In this document: positions 53,683 through 64,000 of the stretch, one piece after another
Layout of the letters: each line of letters begins with the position of its first letter
Numbering within the stretch: the stretch's first letter is position 1
DNA from: Hyphodiscus hymeniophilus
Lineage: Eukaryota > Ascomycota > Leotiomycetes > Helotiales > Hyphodiscaceae
Direction: 5' to 3'
NCBI GenBank assembly: GCA_016508695.1
Contig: VNKQ01000004.1
Location: forward strand, 1,922,001 to 1,986,000
DNA: 64,000 nucleotides
The notes under the pieces: generated by a model
Seen by the model: the letters and a program-made list of their open reading frames with translations, nothing else
What the model was told of the DNA's origin: nothing
Databases searched by the model: none
Translations under genes and position numbers: made by a program

Positions 53683-54708
53683 ATGCGTTACTCGACAACT
53701 GCAATCGTGCTGGCCGCCATGACCGTTGGCGAAGCCGTGGCTGGTCCAACTCATGCTCATCTTCACCGAAAAGCTCACGAGAAGAAGGAGTAAGCACATA
53801 CGATCCATTTGAACTGTGCCTAGTTGCTAACTTCGAATCGTAGTGTCGACTGGGCTGCTCTCGATTGGGCTGACATGGACGTCAACTGGGCCGCTGCCTA
53901 CTCCTCTGGCCTTGCAGAGAAGGCTGGTGCTACTGCTGCCGCTGTTGCTCCTGCTGTGACTACCGTTGCTGCAGCCGTTGCCCCTGCTGTAACCACCGCT
54001 GCTGCAGCCGCAGTTCCTACCACCACGAGTGCCTCTTCCGCCGTCGCCGATGTGAAGAGTGATGTTGAGTCTGGAGTCGAGTCACTCTTCGCTGGAGTGG
54101 TTGGCGTGGCCAACTCACTAACATCCTTCGGAGGTTCTTCAAACCCTTCAGGATCGGCTGGTGACTTCTACATTGGAGAAGTGGGTTCGCCGTACGGAAC
54201 CAACATCATCAAAGTTGATTCTATCGATGGGTATGACTTCACGAACACTTTCACGAACTCGCAATCATCCGCTATCACGATCAACATCTGGAACAAAGTT
54301 GGCCACGACGGGCAGCCCCTTTCTGGATCAGCTCTTGCCCCTAAGAGCACGACCCTGACCTTTGCTCTCGCCCCGGGCAAGTCTCAGGTGGTTGCCTTCA
54401 TGGAGAACTCTCAAGTTGGATGGGCTCAGGCCGTCAGCGAGACAGCAGCTTCAGGTGCTTTTGCTACTTCTTGGGGAGAGGCAAACTTCCTCAGCGCCGG
54501 ATCTGGATATGATCTGTCGGCCATCATGAACCCAAGTGGTAACAACTACAAGATGTCAATCTCCAGCGTTGAAGCTCCTGCCTGCACCAGCGATCAGACC
54601 CAGAACTTCTGGTTGACTGCCACAGACCCAGTTGGTGGCAGTGATGGAAGCTGTTTCATCGCACAGAGCACTGCCCACTTGACAACGGTCATGGGCGGAA
54701 CTTTTTAA
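53683..54708 (+). CDS. Secreted Asp f 4-like protein, 323 aa
   Basis: Exons are 53683-53789 and 53844-54708 (54-bp intron with GCTAAC branch). Residues 1-21 form a signal peptide (MRYSTTAIVLAAMTVGEAVA), followed by a His/Lys-rich stretch (THAHLHRKAHEKK). Residues about 35-115 are Ala/Val/Thr-rich low complexity with tandem AVAPAVTT-type repeats, resembling a wall-spanning linker. From about residue 130 there is a globular domain: GDFYIGEVGSPYGTNIIKVD, TINIWNKVGHDGQPLSGSAL, APGKSQVVAFMENSQVGWAQ, GAFATSWGEANFL, SGYDLSAIMNPSGNN. This is the pattern of the Asp f 4 allergen family of secreted fungal proteins, whose biochemical role is unknown. C-terminal cysteines (APACTSDQ, GSCFIAQ) could pair. 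It is followed by another wall protein on the same strand. Confidence 0.8.
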
Positions 54709-55643
54709 GGGATGGATTAGGAGCTTGGATACTCGATGTGGATATTCGATTTTTCGGTACATAGTGTATTTTTCAAAAGATCATGTTTCCAACTAGTTGA
54801 GGAAAACATTCCGGTGAACTCGTGATTTAGACGAATGAGAATGGAAGGTGCCCAAGTGTTCGTCTTCCACCCTTTCTGCTTTCAGGATGGCATGTGGATT
54901 GGTGTTGGTGTTGGTAAAGGAGTTGTTGAATATTCTTCGTCGCGCAATTAAAGATATTCCATAACCTTTCTCTCATGCAAGCTGCCGGCTTCGGTGCCGT
55001 TGTGTGTTCTGTTACACAGCGCCCATGGAGCTGGTAACCTCAACCTAGAGTCCGTTCGACGGGAGAGACTCTGCAGGGAACCTTAGCATAAGATAGGTGG
55101 ACTGATGGACTTGCTGTAGGGCTGTTTGTTCCTGTACATATTGTAATTGCACTTGGTGAAAAGAAAGATACTCTCATTGCCCATTCATTCTAAGCGTCAT
55201 GTATTCCTGAGAGTTTTGTGAAGAAACCATCGGAACGGTTATCCGACTCATCCTCGCTTAAGTGGTCGGAAGTCACAAGAAATTCACCTTCGAACGTGGA
55301 GGAGGTCACACTCGTGACTGCCAGTTCTAAAAAAACAAAGCGAAGCTATCAACACTTACCGACGCGACAAACGAACAACAACCACGAAATACCACCAACA
55401 TCGATCTCTTCCCTACTAAGCCATCGTTCCATTCATGATTTGATACATAGATTCCTCCTCTGCTTGAGAAATATCAAGCATCATACAGTCCTTACTCCGT
55501 CCGAGAAGCTCCTATTCTCAGAAAAGATACTTTCGGCTGTTCGTCAACGCTTCGCCTTTGACGAACAACCGACCACCAACAATTCCTTCAATACGTCCCT
55601 ACCGATACCTCATACCGCAAGAATACATACTGCATGCTCCAAG
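54709..55643. other. Intergenic, promoter of TOS1-like gene
   Basis: About 935 bp. A forward frame starting at 55218 runs into the leader of the next gene and is not supported. Confidence 0.45.
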
Positions 55644-57760
55644 ATGCGTTTCTCTCTAACTCTAGTCGCTATCATGGCAGCTCTGGCAGCTGTCCCTGTC
55701 ACTGGCGACCTTTGTTCTAAGGGCAGCGTTGAGAGTAAGTGAACGCCGGGGCAATGCCTCCCCCTCCACTCGAGGGTTCTCATACTTTAGAGAGATGTTT
55801 CCCTCCTTGAGGACTAAGGACCCCTTAAAGCCTCTCACTCCCTCTCGCACAAATTCTGACACAGAGATCTCTTAGTTGACGGCAATTGGTACTGCCAGGC
55901 TGTAACCTCAATTACCTACACCAATGTAGGAACAGCTGGCAGCTACAACGAAGTCGTAGACATGGCTTCCGATGGTGTTTGCTCTTCCGTCCCGCATTCT
56001 TTCTCTGGCCCCATTGCTCCTTTCAACGAAGAAGTAATTAGCCCTGTTTCACACCCCTTCATGCCCAGAAGCTGACTGCCATTCTCAGGTCTCTCTCCAC
56101 TTCCGTGGCCCCATCCACATTGCTCAATTTGCTGCTTATTCTCCAGTAAAAGTTGCAGTCAATAAGCGTGACGTCTCTTCTGCTTATGCTCGTCGTCATG
56201 GTCATCAACACAACGCGTTCCATAAGCGTGCTGATGATAACCACATGATCCATGGGGAGTATCAGCGACAAGAGATCTCGGCCACTATCAACGGCGAAGT
56301 CGTATCTTGGGAGAACAACTGGTTTGGACCCGGCGTAACTCCAACAGCAATTGGTTTCGCTTCTTCCACTTCATCTGTTCAATGGGTTACAGCAACCATT
56401 GATAATGAAGTTGTGTCTTGGGTTAATGACTGGTGGGTGTTTCCCAAACCATTCCTCTTCCGGGATGTTTATGAAGCTGCAAGACCTGTCTTTTGTGTTT
56501 GAAACATGCCCTTTGCTTCTCAACCTGCCGAGAGGAGGTGATGCTAATTCGGATATCTCCTCTAGGTTCGGTCCATCAACCAGCGCCCCAACCTTATCCG
56601 CTCAGATGATCACAGCCACTATTAATGATCAAGTTGCATCCTGTCCAAACGACATAGTTCCCAATCCTGCACCATCGACCACCCTTGAGACTGCGTCTAT
56701 CCCAACTGCGATCGAAGCAAGTAAGCTCGAAGTTGCTGGTCTGTTACTGACATTCTATGGAAGTAGTGATCATGACTAACATTGCTTAGTTGAAACACAA
56801 TCCGCTGTGGCAGCTAGCGAGGCAAGCCCTATCAGTTCTTCCGGATTTCCGTCTGTAATCAACAATTCCACGGTGTACCAGCGAATTGGATATTACAATT
56901 CAGTTAACCAGACCTTGGACAACTTGGTGTTCCTGGGAAACTATGGTGGTCAAGGATCGGGCTGTTTCGACGAGTAAGTGCTCACGTAGCTCTCGAGGCT
57001 TCGTACTGACGCAGGCTTCACTAGGTACTTTGGTGCGTCCTTGTCATATGTCAATTCTGCTGGGACCGGCGGCGCATCCTCTCCTCAAGTTCTTGCAGAT
57101 GTGACCATTCCATCCGAGCACGAGGTCACTATCATGACCGCTCAGGAGTGTAAGGATGGCAGCTGTGGATATGCACGACCAGGTGCAGTCGCTTATCGTA
57201 AGCGTTTGGGATTTTTACACATTCGTATGGGCCTTTGCTGACGAGTACTTAGATGGCTTCGATGGTCCAGACAAGGTTTTCCTGTTCGAGTTTACGATGC
57301 CCATGGACGGAGAAGAAGGCTTCGAAGGCAATATGCCTGCCATGTAAGTTGAAGGACATCGTGACGAGCGTTCCATAGGAAGCGATTCCTGACTGCAAGT
57401 CTATCTAGTTGGCTGCTCAATGCAAAGATCCCGCGCACCCTTCAGTATGGAGAGGTTGCTTGCTCTTGCTGGGAATCTGGCTGCGGCGAATTCGACATCG
57501 CAGAGGCGCTGGATGACGGTTCCACTCGGATGAAATCGACGCTCCATGACAATGCCTCTGGTGGCGACTCAGACTACCTCATTCGCCCCACCTCCGCGGC
57601 CATGAAGCTTGCAGTTGTTTTCAGCTCAAGTACCTCCACCATCCACATCCAAGTCTTGCCCGACAGCACCGATTTTTCCTCGAGCTTGACGGCTGGCGAG
57701 ATTGAAGAGTTGTGCGCTTCAGACGGCGGCAGACCTGTTTCGCTCTTCGCAATCTCCTGA
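55644..57760 (+). CDS. TOS1/YJL171C-type secreted cell-wall protein, 515 aa
   Basis: Eight exons: 55644-55734, 55876-56033, 56089-56432, 56566-56720, 56790-56973, 57025-57197, 57253-57343, 57409-57760; all phases agree. A signal peptide (MRFSLTLVAIMAALAAVPVT) precedes the N-terminal domain (DGNWYCQAVTSITYTNVG, then SYNEVVDMASDGVCSS). Two dibasic Kex2-type sites follow (KR109-110, KR129-130). Residues 147-230 hold three tandem copies of a motif of the type ATIxxEVVSWxNxW: ATINGEVVSWENNWFGP, ATIDNEVVSWVNDWFGP and a degenerate ATINDQVASCPND. The C-terminal half is the DUF2401-like glucanase-related domain: RIGYYNSVNQTLDNLVFLGN, GGQGSGCFDEYFG, FLFEFTMPMDGEEGFEGNMP, AIWLLNAKIPRTLQYG, CSCWESGCGEFDIAEAL. 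Homologues are wall proteins. No GPI signal is visible. Confidence 0.88.
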
Positions 57761-59180
57761 TTTGCCCATAATTGCTTGCTATGCCCTATTCTATCGCTCC
57801 CTTGCCCGCTAGGATAAAAACGCGGATGGAATGGCTTGGTTTTGCATGAATGGCGACTGGAAACTGTTCTGATTTGCTTTTAATACCGCGTTGGGAAAGG
57901 GATTATGTGGGAAAGATGTGCTGATCAGGGACTTCGTCGATATCACTGCTTGATGTTTGTTGACCTTTCAAGTCGGTAGATCAAAGGGATTTCAAACAGG
58001 TATTTGGAGACAGTCAGACAATCAGACCGAATACAAAGGGATATCATGACCCTGCATTGCCTTGAGTGATCGAAAGTTCATTGAATTTCCATCCTGCCAT
58101 TCGTACGATTTGCCTTGTGGTAAACGGGAAGTCTCCCGAACTTTCAGAAGGTTGTAGAAGATTGCGTCTTTTTTTTATCGGCAATTGATCAGTAACTGGG
58201 GATATACTGGTCGCTTCGAGTGAGATCCATGATGGTACTGCTGTCCACGAGGAATTGACGGTCAACCAAGGGTAGCCACAATACCAAGGGTATCTTTGTC
58301 GATGAGACCACTATGCAACCACTGCGATGTTTGACGGATGAACTGCTGGTGTACAGACGGTCACCGAGACAGACTCGTAGCATTAATGCCAATCTTGAAA
58401 GAGAGAGCAAAAGCGGCCAGCTAGGTGAACCACTGGTGGAGAAGACTTCGTCAAGCTGTTGTTGGTAGTAATCTAATCCAAATAGGAGCTGTAATCGCCG
58501 CCTTCCTCGACTTTGTCCCACAGTATCTCTTCCGCTCTTGGAAGTACGCTGAGATAGATGGTCTAGTGAACGTGACCACAGAGACATTGGAGAGTTGTTG
58601 ATAGATCAACAACCATTACTCAAAGCTAGTGACAGCTCCCATATTGCCTCAATCCAGTATGCGCGCATTGAGGGCGAAGGCAGCAGTTCTTCGCTTACTC
58701 ATGGTGGGAGTCATCGAGCCATGATGTTATGCCGTCATAGTGTAGTCGAGACCAACGAAGCCTGAGATGGTGGCAGCTCGGAAGTGTTTTGAGTTGAAAA
58801 GAAACACTGATCTTGGGTACATCCGCTAGCCATTCTTCAGAGTTTCCGCAGCACCACTTTCTTGAATCTTGATGATGATCCCTCGCTGAGGGGCCGGCTT
58901 GGTAGTTGTTATATGGAAGTTAGTCGGAGCTGGAATTTCGAGCTGACTTGAAAGGTGAATCCTCGGCGTTTGAAGTGCTCAAGAAATTCAAGTTTCGATG
59001 AGCCCTAGTCGTTGAAACCATTTAAAGAAGGGTGCGACATCTTCTTGAAATCCAGTTTATGACGAGAGTATTATAAAGCACATTTCATTTATTCGAGATG
59101 ACGGCAGACGTTTGGTTGGTCATTTTTCCATCCAGAGGGAGGAAACGGCCAAAAAACCTCCTTGCGGGGGGAAGAATGCC
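57761..59180. other. Convergent intergenic region
   Basis: About 1.4 kb between the TOS1-like and membrane glycoprotein 3' ends. Only unsupported short reverse frames (58044-58587) are present. Confidence 0.45.
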
Positions 59181-61456
59181 TCATAGCCACTTCGTAATTC
59201 CGTAATCATCCCCTCGCTTCAGTGCAGTAATTTCACTGTCGACTCCGAAGCCAGCGCGTTTGATCCTCCCTGGCGCTTCTCTGTCCATTATTTCTCCGAA
59301 TCGAATCTCCAAGTCCTTCAATTCCTGTGGAATACTCTCATCTCCGCCTAGACAACCTCCTGCGGCAGCTTTATCAAGAATTGCACTCCCGGTTGAGGTT
59401 GCAATGATCTGCATGAATCCTCCATCCACCGCGGACACACCGTTCTTGTGTAGGGCCAGGCCACCTATTAGTATGAAAGGAATTGTGAGGAGAAGACTTA
59501 TGAAGTATGGTAGAATGAGGTTGAGAGGCCGAGAGAAGCTATAGACGTTGACTGTGTGTAAGATGGTAGCATTGGCGGTTGTCTGCCATGTCCCAAAAGC
59601 CATCATCATTGACAATGTCAAGTTGAAGAGCTGCTCGTTCAAGGAGTCTTGCGTAATGTTAAGCAACGGATTAGCTGGTGCAGAAGGCGAAAATTGTCCA
59701 AAAGCTGTGTTGAAGCGTGTGTTCGCAATGAAAGTCTCATTGATCCCAACGCATTCTGGAGTTCATCAGCAGTTAGCACTCTATTGATTGGAAGAATGAA
59801 GGAGTTTCGCAATCTTACCTCCACTTGTATCAGACGTGACGGGCTGGCTCCACTCCACGTACGACCACTCCGAGCCATTTCTGGATGTATCGTTGTTTGC
59901 GACGTTCAATGGTGTATTCAAGACGTCGGCGGGCGCATTTATAATAGCAGATGGGTCAGTGACCACATTGTCACTTGCTATGACGCTGCCCACTAGATAA
60001 TTCATCATGGCGGAGATGATAGAGATGTGGTTGAGGTCCCGATAGAATGAAAGGGCATAGTCGCTCCAAATAGCAGGAGCCGTGCCAAGCCCAAAACTGG
60101 TAGTAGAACAAAACCCAGGAACTGTGACCTCGCCGTCGTGTGACAAAGGGTCTAAGTTGACAAGGCGTGATATCATTTCTGTCGAAACTCGTCTCTGCAG
60201 TACATTGTTTGTCCAGGTATTGTTCACTGTGAACCTGGCTCGGGCAGGGAGACATGACAAGTTGGTTTGGGCTATGAGGACAGTTTGATTGTCGTTATTA
60301 TATGCAATTGGCGCAAGTGTAGAGCTGTTGAAATTGGCGTTTGAGAAGGTCCCATTGTAGAAAGACCGTGATTGTGAAGGGATTTGAGGATCGTCCCAGG
60401 TACCCTCGTAGATTGGAAATACTCCGCTTTGATTGAAAAATGATGTCGTTGAGTTAACGCACTCAAACCAAGGTCCTTCAAACTCTGTCACATATGAACA
60501 GTTGACTCCACATGGTGACTGCATTGCGAAAGCGTCGCCTTGGACAAGAACTGGGAAAGCCAAACGCAAGAGGAGGTCATCGTTTTTGGTTAACTGAGGG
60601 CCGCTACATGCAGGAGTCAGCTACTAGCCATGCAGAGAATGCATACAACATGCTATGTACTAAACCCCGTCAGAGTCTCGGTGGGGCTCAAGTTTGCCAA
60701 GGAGAATTGATTTGCAGCTGCACCAGAGCCGTTGCCCATCTAGATATCCGGTTAGTACCAAAGTCTATGCCTACTGAAGTTGTAGTACAGGTGGACTGAC
60801 AAACGACGCATTAAATGAAGGGACCACGACCATCCCAAACGAGGTCTTTTGTGTAGTGATGACAGTGATAGCACCAGGAGGAAAGCTTGTGACAATCTGC
60901 GAAGCCCACATGATAATTGAGAGCGCAAACAGCAAGGGAGTGGCACGCAATGCCGCAGGTCGAAAGAGAATAAGTGGATTGGACCTGATAGAGAATAAGA
61001 GCTCGATTGTTGATACTCTCATGGTTTGAATCCGCAAGAGGTGCCAAAGATACTGGATAAAGGCTACAGCTAGTGCAGCTCTGAGGAAGAAGCCGAAGAC
61101 ATTGGAGAGAATATTCGAAGCTGTTGATATATATGACTGAGGAGCGACTTCGTTGGGCCCGTCGGCTTCCTTTCCATCAAGATATCGGAATAGCACAAGG
61201 TGTAGGACTGCGATAGCAAAAGCTACAAAGCAACTTGATTAATATAGTCTCAAATTTCTCTCTTTTCAGTTTTCGTACCAAGCACATAGGAGGACAGCAT
61301 CAAAGCTGGTGTCTGCCATCCAATCCCCCATGTTGACTTGATGAAAGCTGGCTCTTTAGTCGAGGGACCCGAATGGTCTGATGTTCTGGTTGTGAGAGAG
61401 GGTGGACTTGGATTGCGCCTCAGAGGCATATATTGGTCCTCTGGACTTGTAGGCAT
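59181..61456 (-). CDS. Multi-pass fungal membrane glycoprotein, five exons, about 677 aa
   Basis: Exons are 61456-61279, 61222-60801 (or to 60789), 60739-60666, 60603-59819 and 59755-59181; phases agree. The cytoplasmic start MPTSPEDQYMPLRRNPSPPS leads to a first membrane helix (TPALMLSSYVL-AFAIAVLHLVL). Two more helices follow (ILSNVFGFFLRAALAVAFIQ; PLLFALSIIMWASQIVTSFP). A large extracellular domain has many N-glycosylation sequons (NCSY, NSTT, NQSG, NGTF, NLSC, NNTW, NDTS, NGSE) and several cysteines. A last helix (LILPYFISLLLTIPFILIGG) precedes a cytoplasmic tail. Exon 2's donor is ambiguous (GTCAGT at 60800 or GTACTA at 60788, both in phase). Similar proteins are numerous in filamentous ascomycetes and often automatically called formylmethionine deformylase-like, a name without mechanistic basis. 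Function unknown. Confidence 0.8.
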
Positions 61457-63169
61457 ATTTCTGGGATGCGCTTAGATGTATTGGAGAGCCAGATCGAAGG
61501 TTCTGCGACAAATTTTCTGCATCCACTTGCCCAGAAAGACTTGGATTCAAGAGTCGATAGATAAGTGTTGGAGCGTTCGGATGCGTTGAAATTCTTGGGC
61601 AACATAAGAGATAGACAGCTCTGCTAAATGATCCTGGAGAAATACAACAAGCGGATATGTGAATTTTCAGGTAGACTATGAGAGAAGAAGCTGCTTTAAA
61701 GGCCATCCGCATGGATGTCTGCAACAATGCACGCGCATGTTGGCGCCAGTATCACTTGCTTGTTTCGATCTAATGCAGAGCAAGGTGCAGCACTAATGAA
61801 GATGCTGCAGAAATTATGCGCCAGGGCAGATTTCGAGGGTAATGATATGGAAGTTACCTCGTCCAGCACAGATCCCAACCTGGCCAAAAATTGGAAATAC
61901 CTACCTCTTTTCGCAGTCCATTTCTACTTTCCTGAGCCTGGCAAGCTTTACCATCTACCCAATTTGGCGTTTTCAGCGTATTGAAAGCAAGATGTGTTTA
62001 CAGCCGCTGATTGAGGCTCGGCTACTGTATGGCCGCCAGTCGAGATACGATTCGCGCTGTAGCCGCCAGCTCTAAAAATGCTTCAGCCGGTAGTTTACGC
62101 AACACCCTTGGTGCGGGGATCATCAAAGCCTGGACTTGGGTCGTCTGATGAAACCATTTCAGGCGCCTGGCGAGCGCGTGCGGATGCATCCGGTGTGACA
62201 GCATGTACCTCCAAGTGTCCAAAACAAAACATGCCGATACTTGCCTGCTACGGTACTTGATGGGTGAAAAGCGACATCAAATCACTGAGGCAAGTATGCC
62301 TAATCAGTGGCAAATCACACGGAAGACTCGGTTGGTCGAGAGATCTGCTGTGCTACTGTATTGGAGTTGAAAAGCCATCCGATCACGTTTGGCTGACTAC
62401 GCAGCGCGGCCTTGGGAGGCGTGGAGGGACTCAAAGATATACTGTAAGTACGAGTACCGAACTTCATTTGTAAGCTTCGGATACAGCAACGTTGAAGACG
62501 CCACCGCACAACTTGCGGAAACATTTCTTCGGACACATGTTTTCGGAAACACTCATGAGGAGGCGACAGGAGGGGAGTTGCTTACCAAAATCTGCCAGGT
62601 GCGGTCTACCAAGCTTTGCGAAGGCCGAGATCTTAGGAGAGTGCAACAAGGGCGGGGCAAGCAGGAGCTGTCATTGATTGGTTCTAAACCGACCCTGCCC
62701 AGTTACCTACGCATACATCAACCAAGATTGAACATACTCTCGCAAGGAAACGGGGTCCGAGAAACTATTCTAACGTCTTGGGATAAGTGTAATTGATGAA
62801 CCGAAGTATGTTTTGTAAGCGAATTATCCGCTTCACATGAAAGCTTTGGATGATCGATACTTGGTAGAAGCCATGGCGAGTGGCTGGAAAGAAGACGCTT
62901 CATTGGATCCAAAATAGCTTGAACAACCTCGTTGGGCACAGAGCGGAATATAAGTAGGCAGAAGGCTCCCATTCTCTGGTATTCCATTCACATCATCATC
63001 ATCATCAACATCATCACAGTCTTCATCAAATAACTCGATACAATTCACACCACAAAGAATTTCCGCTACGAACCATTCTCCACCACAGACAAAACTTCCT
63101 CTACAGGTCGATTGACATACAGTTCTCTAGAGTCGAAACTAACCCACAATCCTTCGAACAATCGTTGCA
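61457..63169. other. Intergenic, promoter of NmrA-like gene
   Basis: About 1.7 kb. Frames such as 62389-62796 are unsupported. A CATCAT repeat at about 62987-63017 is followed by CA-rich leader-type sequence up to the start codon. Confidence 0.4.
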
Positions 63170-64000
63170 ATGGCCAGCAAGAAGATCATTACAGTCTTTG
63201 GAGCCACTGGGGCCCAGGGAGGTTCAGTTGTGAAAGCTATTCTTGGTGATTCTAAATTGAGGGACTCATGGACTGTTCGTGGTATAACTCGTGATGTGTC
63301 CAAGCCGTCCGCGAAAGCTTTGGAGAGCCAGGGAGCCGAAACTGTTGCTGTAAGTTTACTCACTCTAAGCTTGAGGACCAATCTAAGATATGACATTGAG
63401 GCCAATTTGGACGATGCATCAACATTGAAGTCCGCCTTGAAGGGCGCATATGCAGTCTTTGCTGTGACGAACTACTGGGAAAGTCAAAGTGCGGATGTGG
63501 AAATGAAGCAAGGAAAGGCGATCGCAGACGCTGCTAAAGTATGTAACTTACCACAATGCACAAAGACACTTTTGCTGATCAAGGGTACAGGAAGCTGGAG
63601 TAAGCCACTTCATTTGGTCGAGTCTGCCCAATATCACAGAACGTCAGTACTTAACACAGGGACAAACACGGTCTACCACTAACGAATCTTAGTCTCCAAG
63701 GGTGTTTTGACCAATGTCAAACATTTCGATAGCAAAGCCCATATTGAAACATACATCCGTGAGATCGGTATTCCCGCATCTTTCTTCCTCCCAGGCTTCT
63801 ACATGTCCAACATCCCTGGGGGCATGATGCGCCAATTACCTCCCAACAATGACTGGACTCTCGGTCTCCCTATCCCAACTTCTTCTCCGGTTCCTCTCTT
63901 GAACACGGTCGATGATACCGGCAAATTCGTCAAGGGCATCTTGCTTAACCGGGAGAAGACACTCGGAGCAAGAATCTACGGAGCTACAGCATATTATACT
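63170..64000 (+). CDS. NmrA-like NAD(P)-binding family protein, truncated by right edge
   Basis: Exons are 63170-63349, 63401-63538, 63591-63642 and 63693-64000 (continues); introns are 51, 52 and 50 bp. The start MASKKIITVFGATGAQGGSV contains the GxxGxxG dinucleotide-binding motif of the atypical short-chain dehydrogenases. The splices restore family sequence: AETVA-ANLDDASTLKSALKG, AYAVFAVTNYWE, ADAAK-EAGVSHFIWSSLPNITE, LSKGVLTNVKHFDSKAHIET, IPASFFLPGFYMSNIPGGMM. NmrA of Aspergillus is a redox-sensing negative regulator of nitrogen genes. Most relatives, probably this one, are NmrA-like proteins of unknown specificity. 226 residues are visible of an expected 310-330. Confidence 0.92.

Noticed and set aside
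57761..59180. Search for a further wall-protein gene next to TOS1-like
   Set aside because: No signal peptide-bearing frame or conserved motif on either strand.
1..64000. CRISPR arrays, rRNA operons, biosynthetic (PKS/NRPS) cluster, viral genes
   Set aside because: None of the characteristic repeats, RNA sequences or domain signatures were seen.

Overview
The window is nuclear DNA of a filamentous ascomycete (Pezizomycotina). The evidence is short introns (mostly 44-75 bp) with GTRNGT donors and CTAAC branch sites, dispersed single-promoter genes on both strands with 0.3-3 kb spacers, and fungal-specific products (Atg14, Spa2, TOS1-type wall protein, fungal HMG-CoA reductase, NmrA-like protein). 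The style of the genes suggests Leotiomycetes, but that is inference. All gene models were spliced by hand from reading frame, splice signals and family knowledge. No homology search was run.

Layout: 1-5.5 kb is almost gene-free, with one possible 111-codon ORF at 1945-2280. From 5.5 to 9 kb come an NCS1 purine/cytosine permease and a nicotinamidase. From 10.6 to 17.1 kb HMG-CoA reductase (+) converges on a catalase-peroxidase (-) that carries a one-base frameshift. From 18.9 to 21.5 kb is an accessory stretch: a small gene with an apparent one-base lesion, a four-exon lysine-rich gene, a 930-bp non-autonomous hAT-type transposon with perfect 8-bp target duplications sitting 53 bp upstream of that gene, and a decayed partial copy of the same gene beyond the transposon. 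From 23 to 49 kb is a housekeeping block: SH3 protein of the Skb5/Nbp2 type, Ssu72 phosphatase, Spa2 polarisome scaffold, Sti1 co-chaperone, Ent3-type epsin, cyclophilin, RNA polymerase III C34, a MARVEL-type membrane protein, an ANCHR-like protein and two uncharacterised nuclear-looking proteins. Atg14 lies at 49.6-51.2 kb. From 53.7 to 57.8 kb two secreted or wall proteins (Asp f 4-like and TOS1-like) stand side by side on the + strand. From 59.2 to 61.5 kb is a multi-exon membrane glycoprotein. At 63.2 kb an NmrA-like gene runs off the right edge.

How the genes relate: there is no operon and no evident biosynthetic cluster. Several proteins share themes: membrane traffic and autophagy (Ent3-like, Atg14, ANCHR-like), polarity and cell wall (Spa2, Skb5-like, TOS1-like, Asp f 4-like), transcription (Ssu72, C34) and protein folding (Sti1, cyclophilin). 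The most notable observations are the hAT element in the promoter of the lysine-rich gene, an ANCHR-like protein with two tandem MIM1 (Vps4-binding) motifs but no FYVE finger, the katG frameshift, a GG instead of GT splice donor in the epsin gene, and a cyclophilin gene built to give both mitochondrial and cytosolic products. I found no CRISPR array, no rRNA or tRNA gene and no convincing new multi-gene system.
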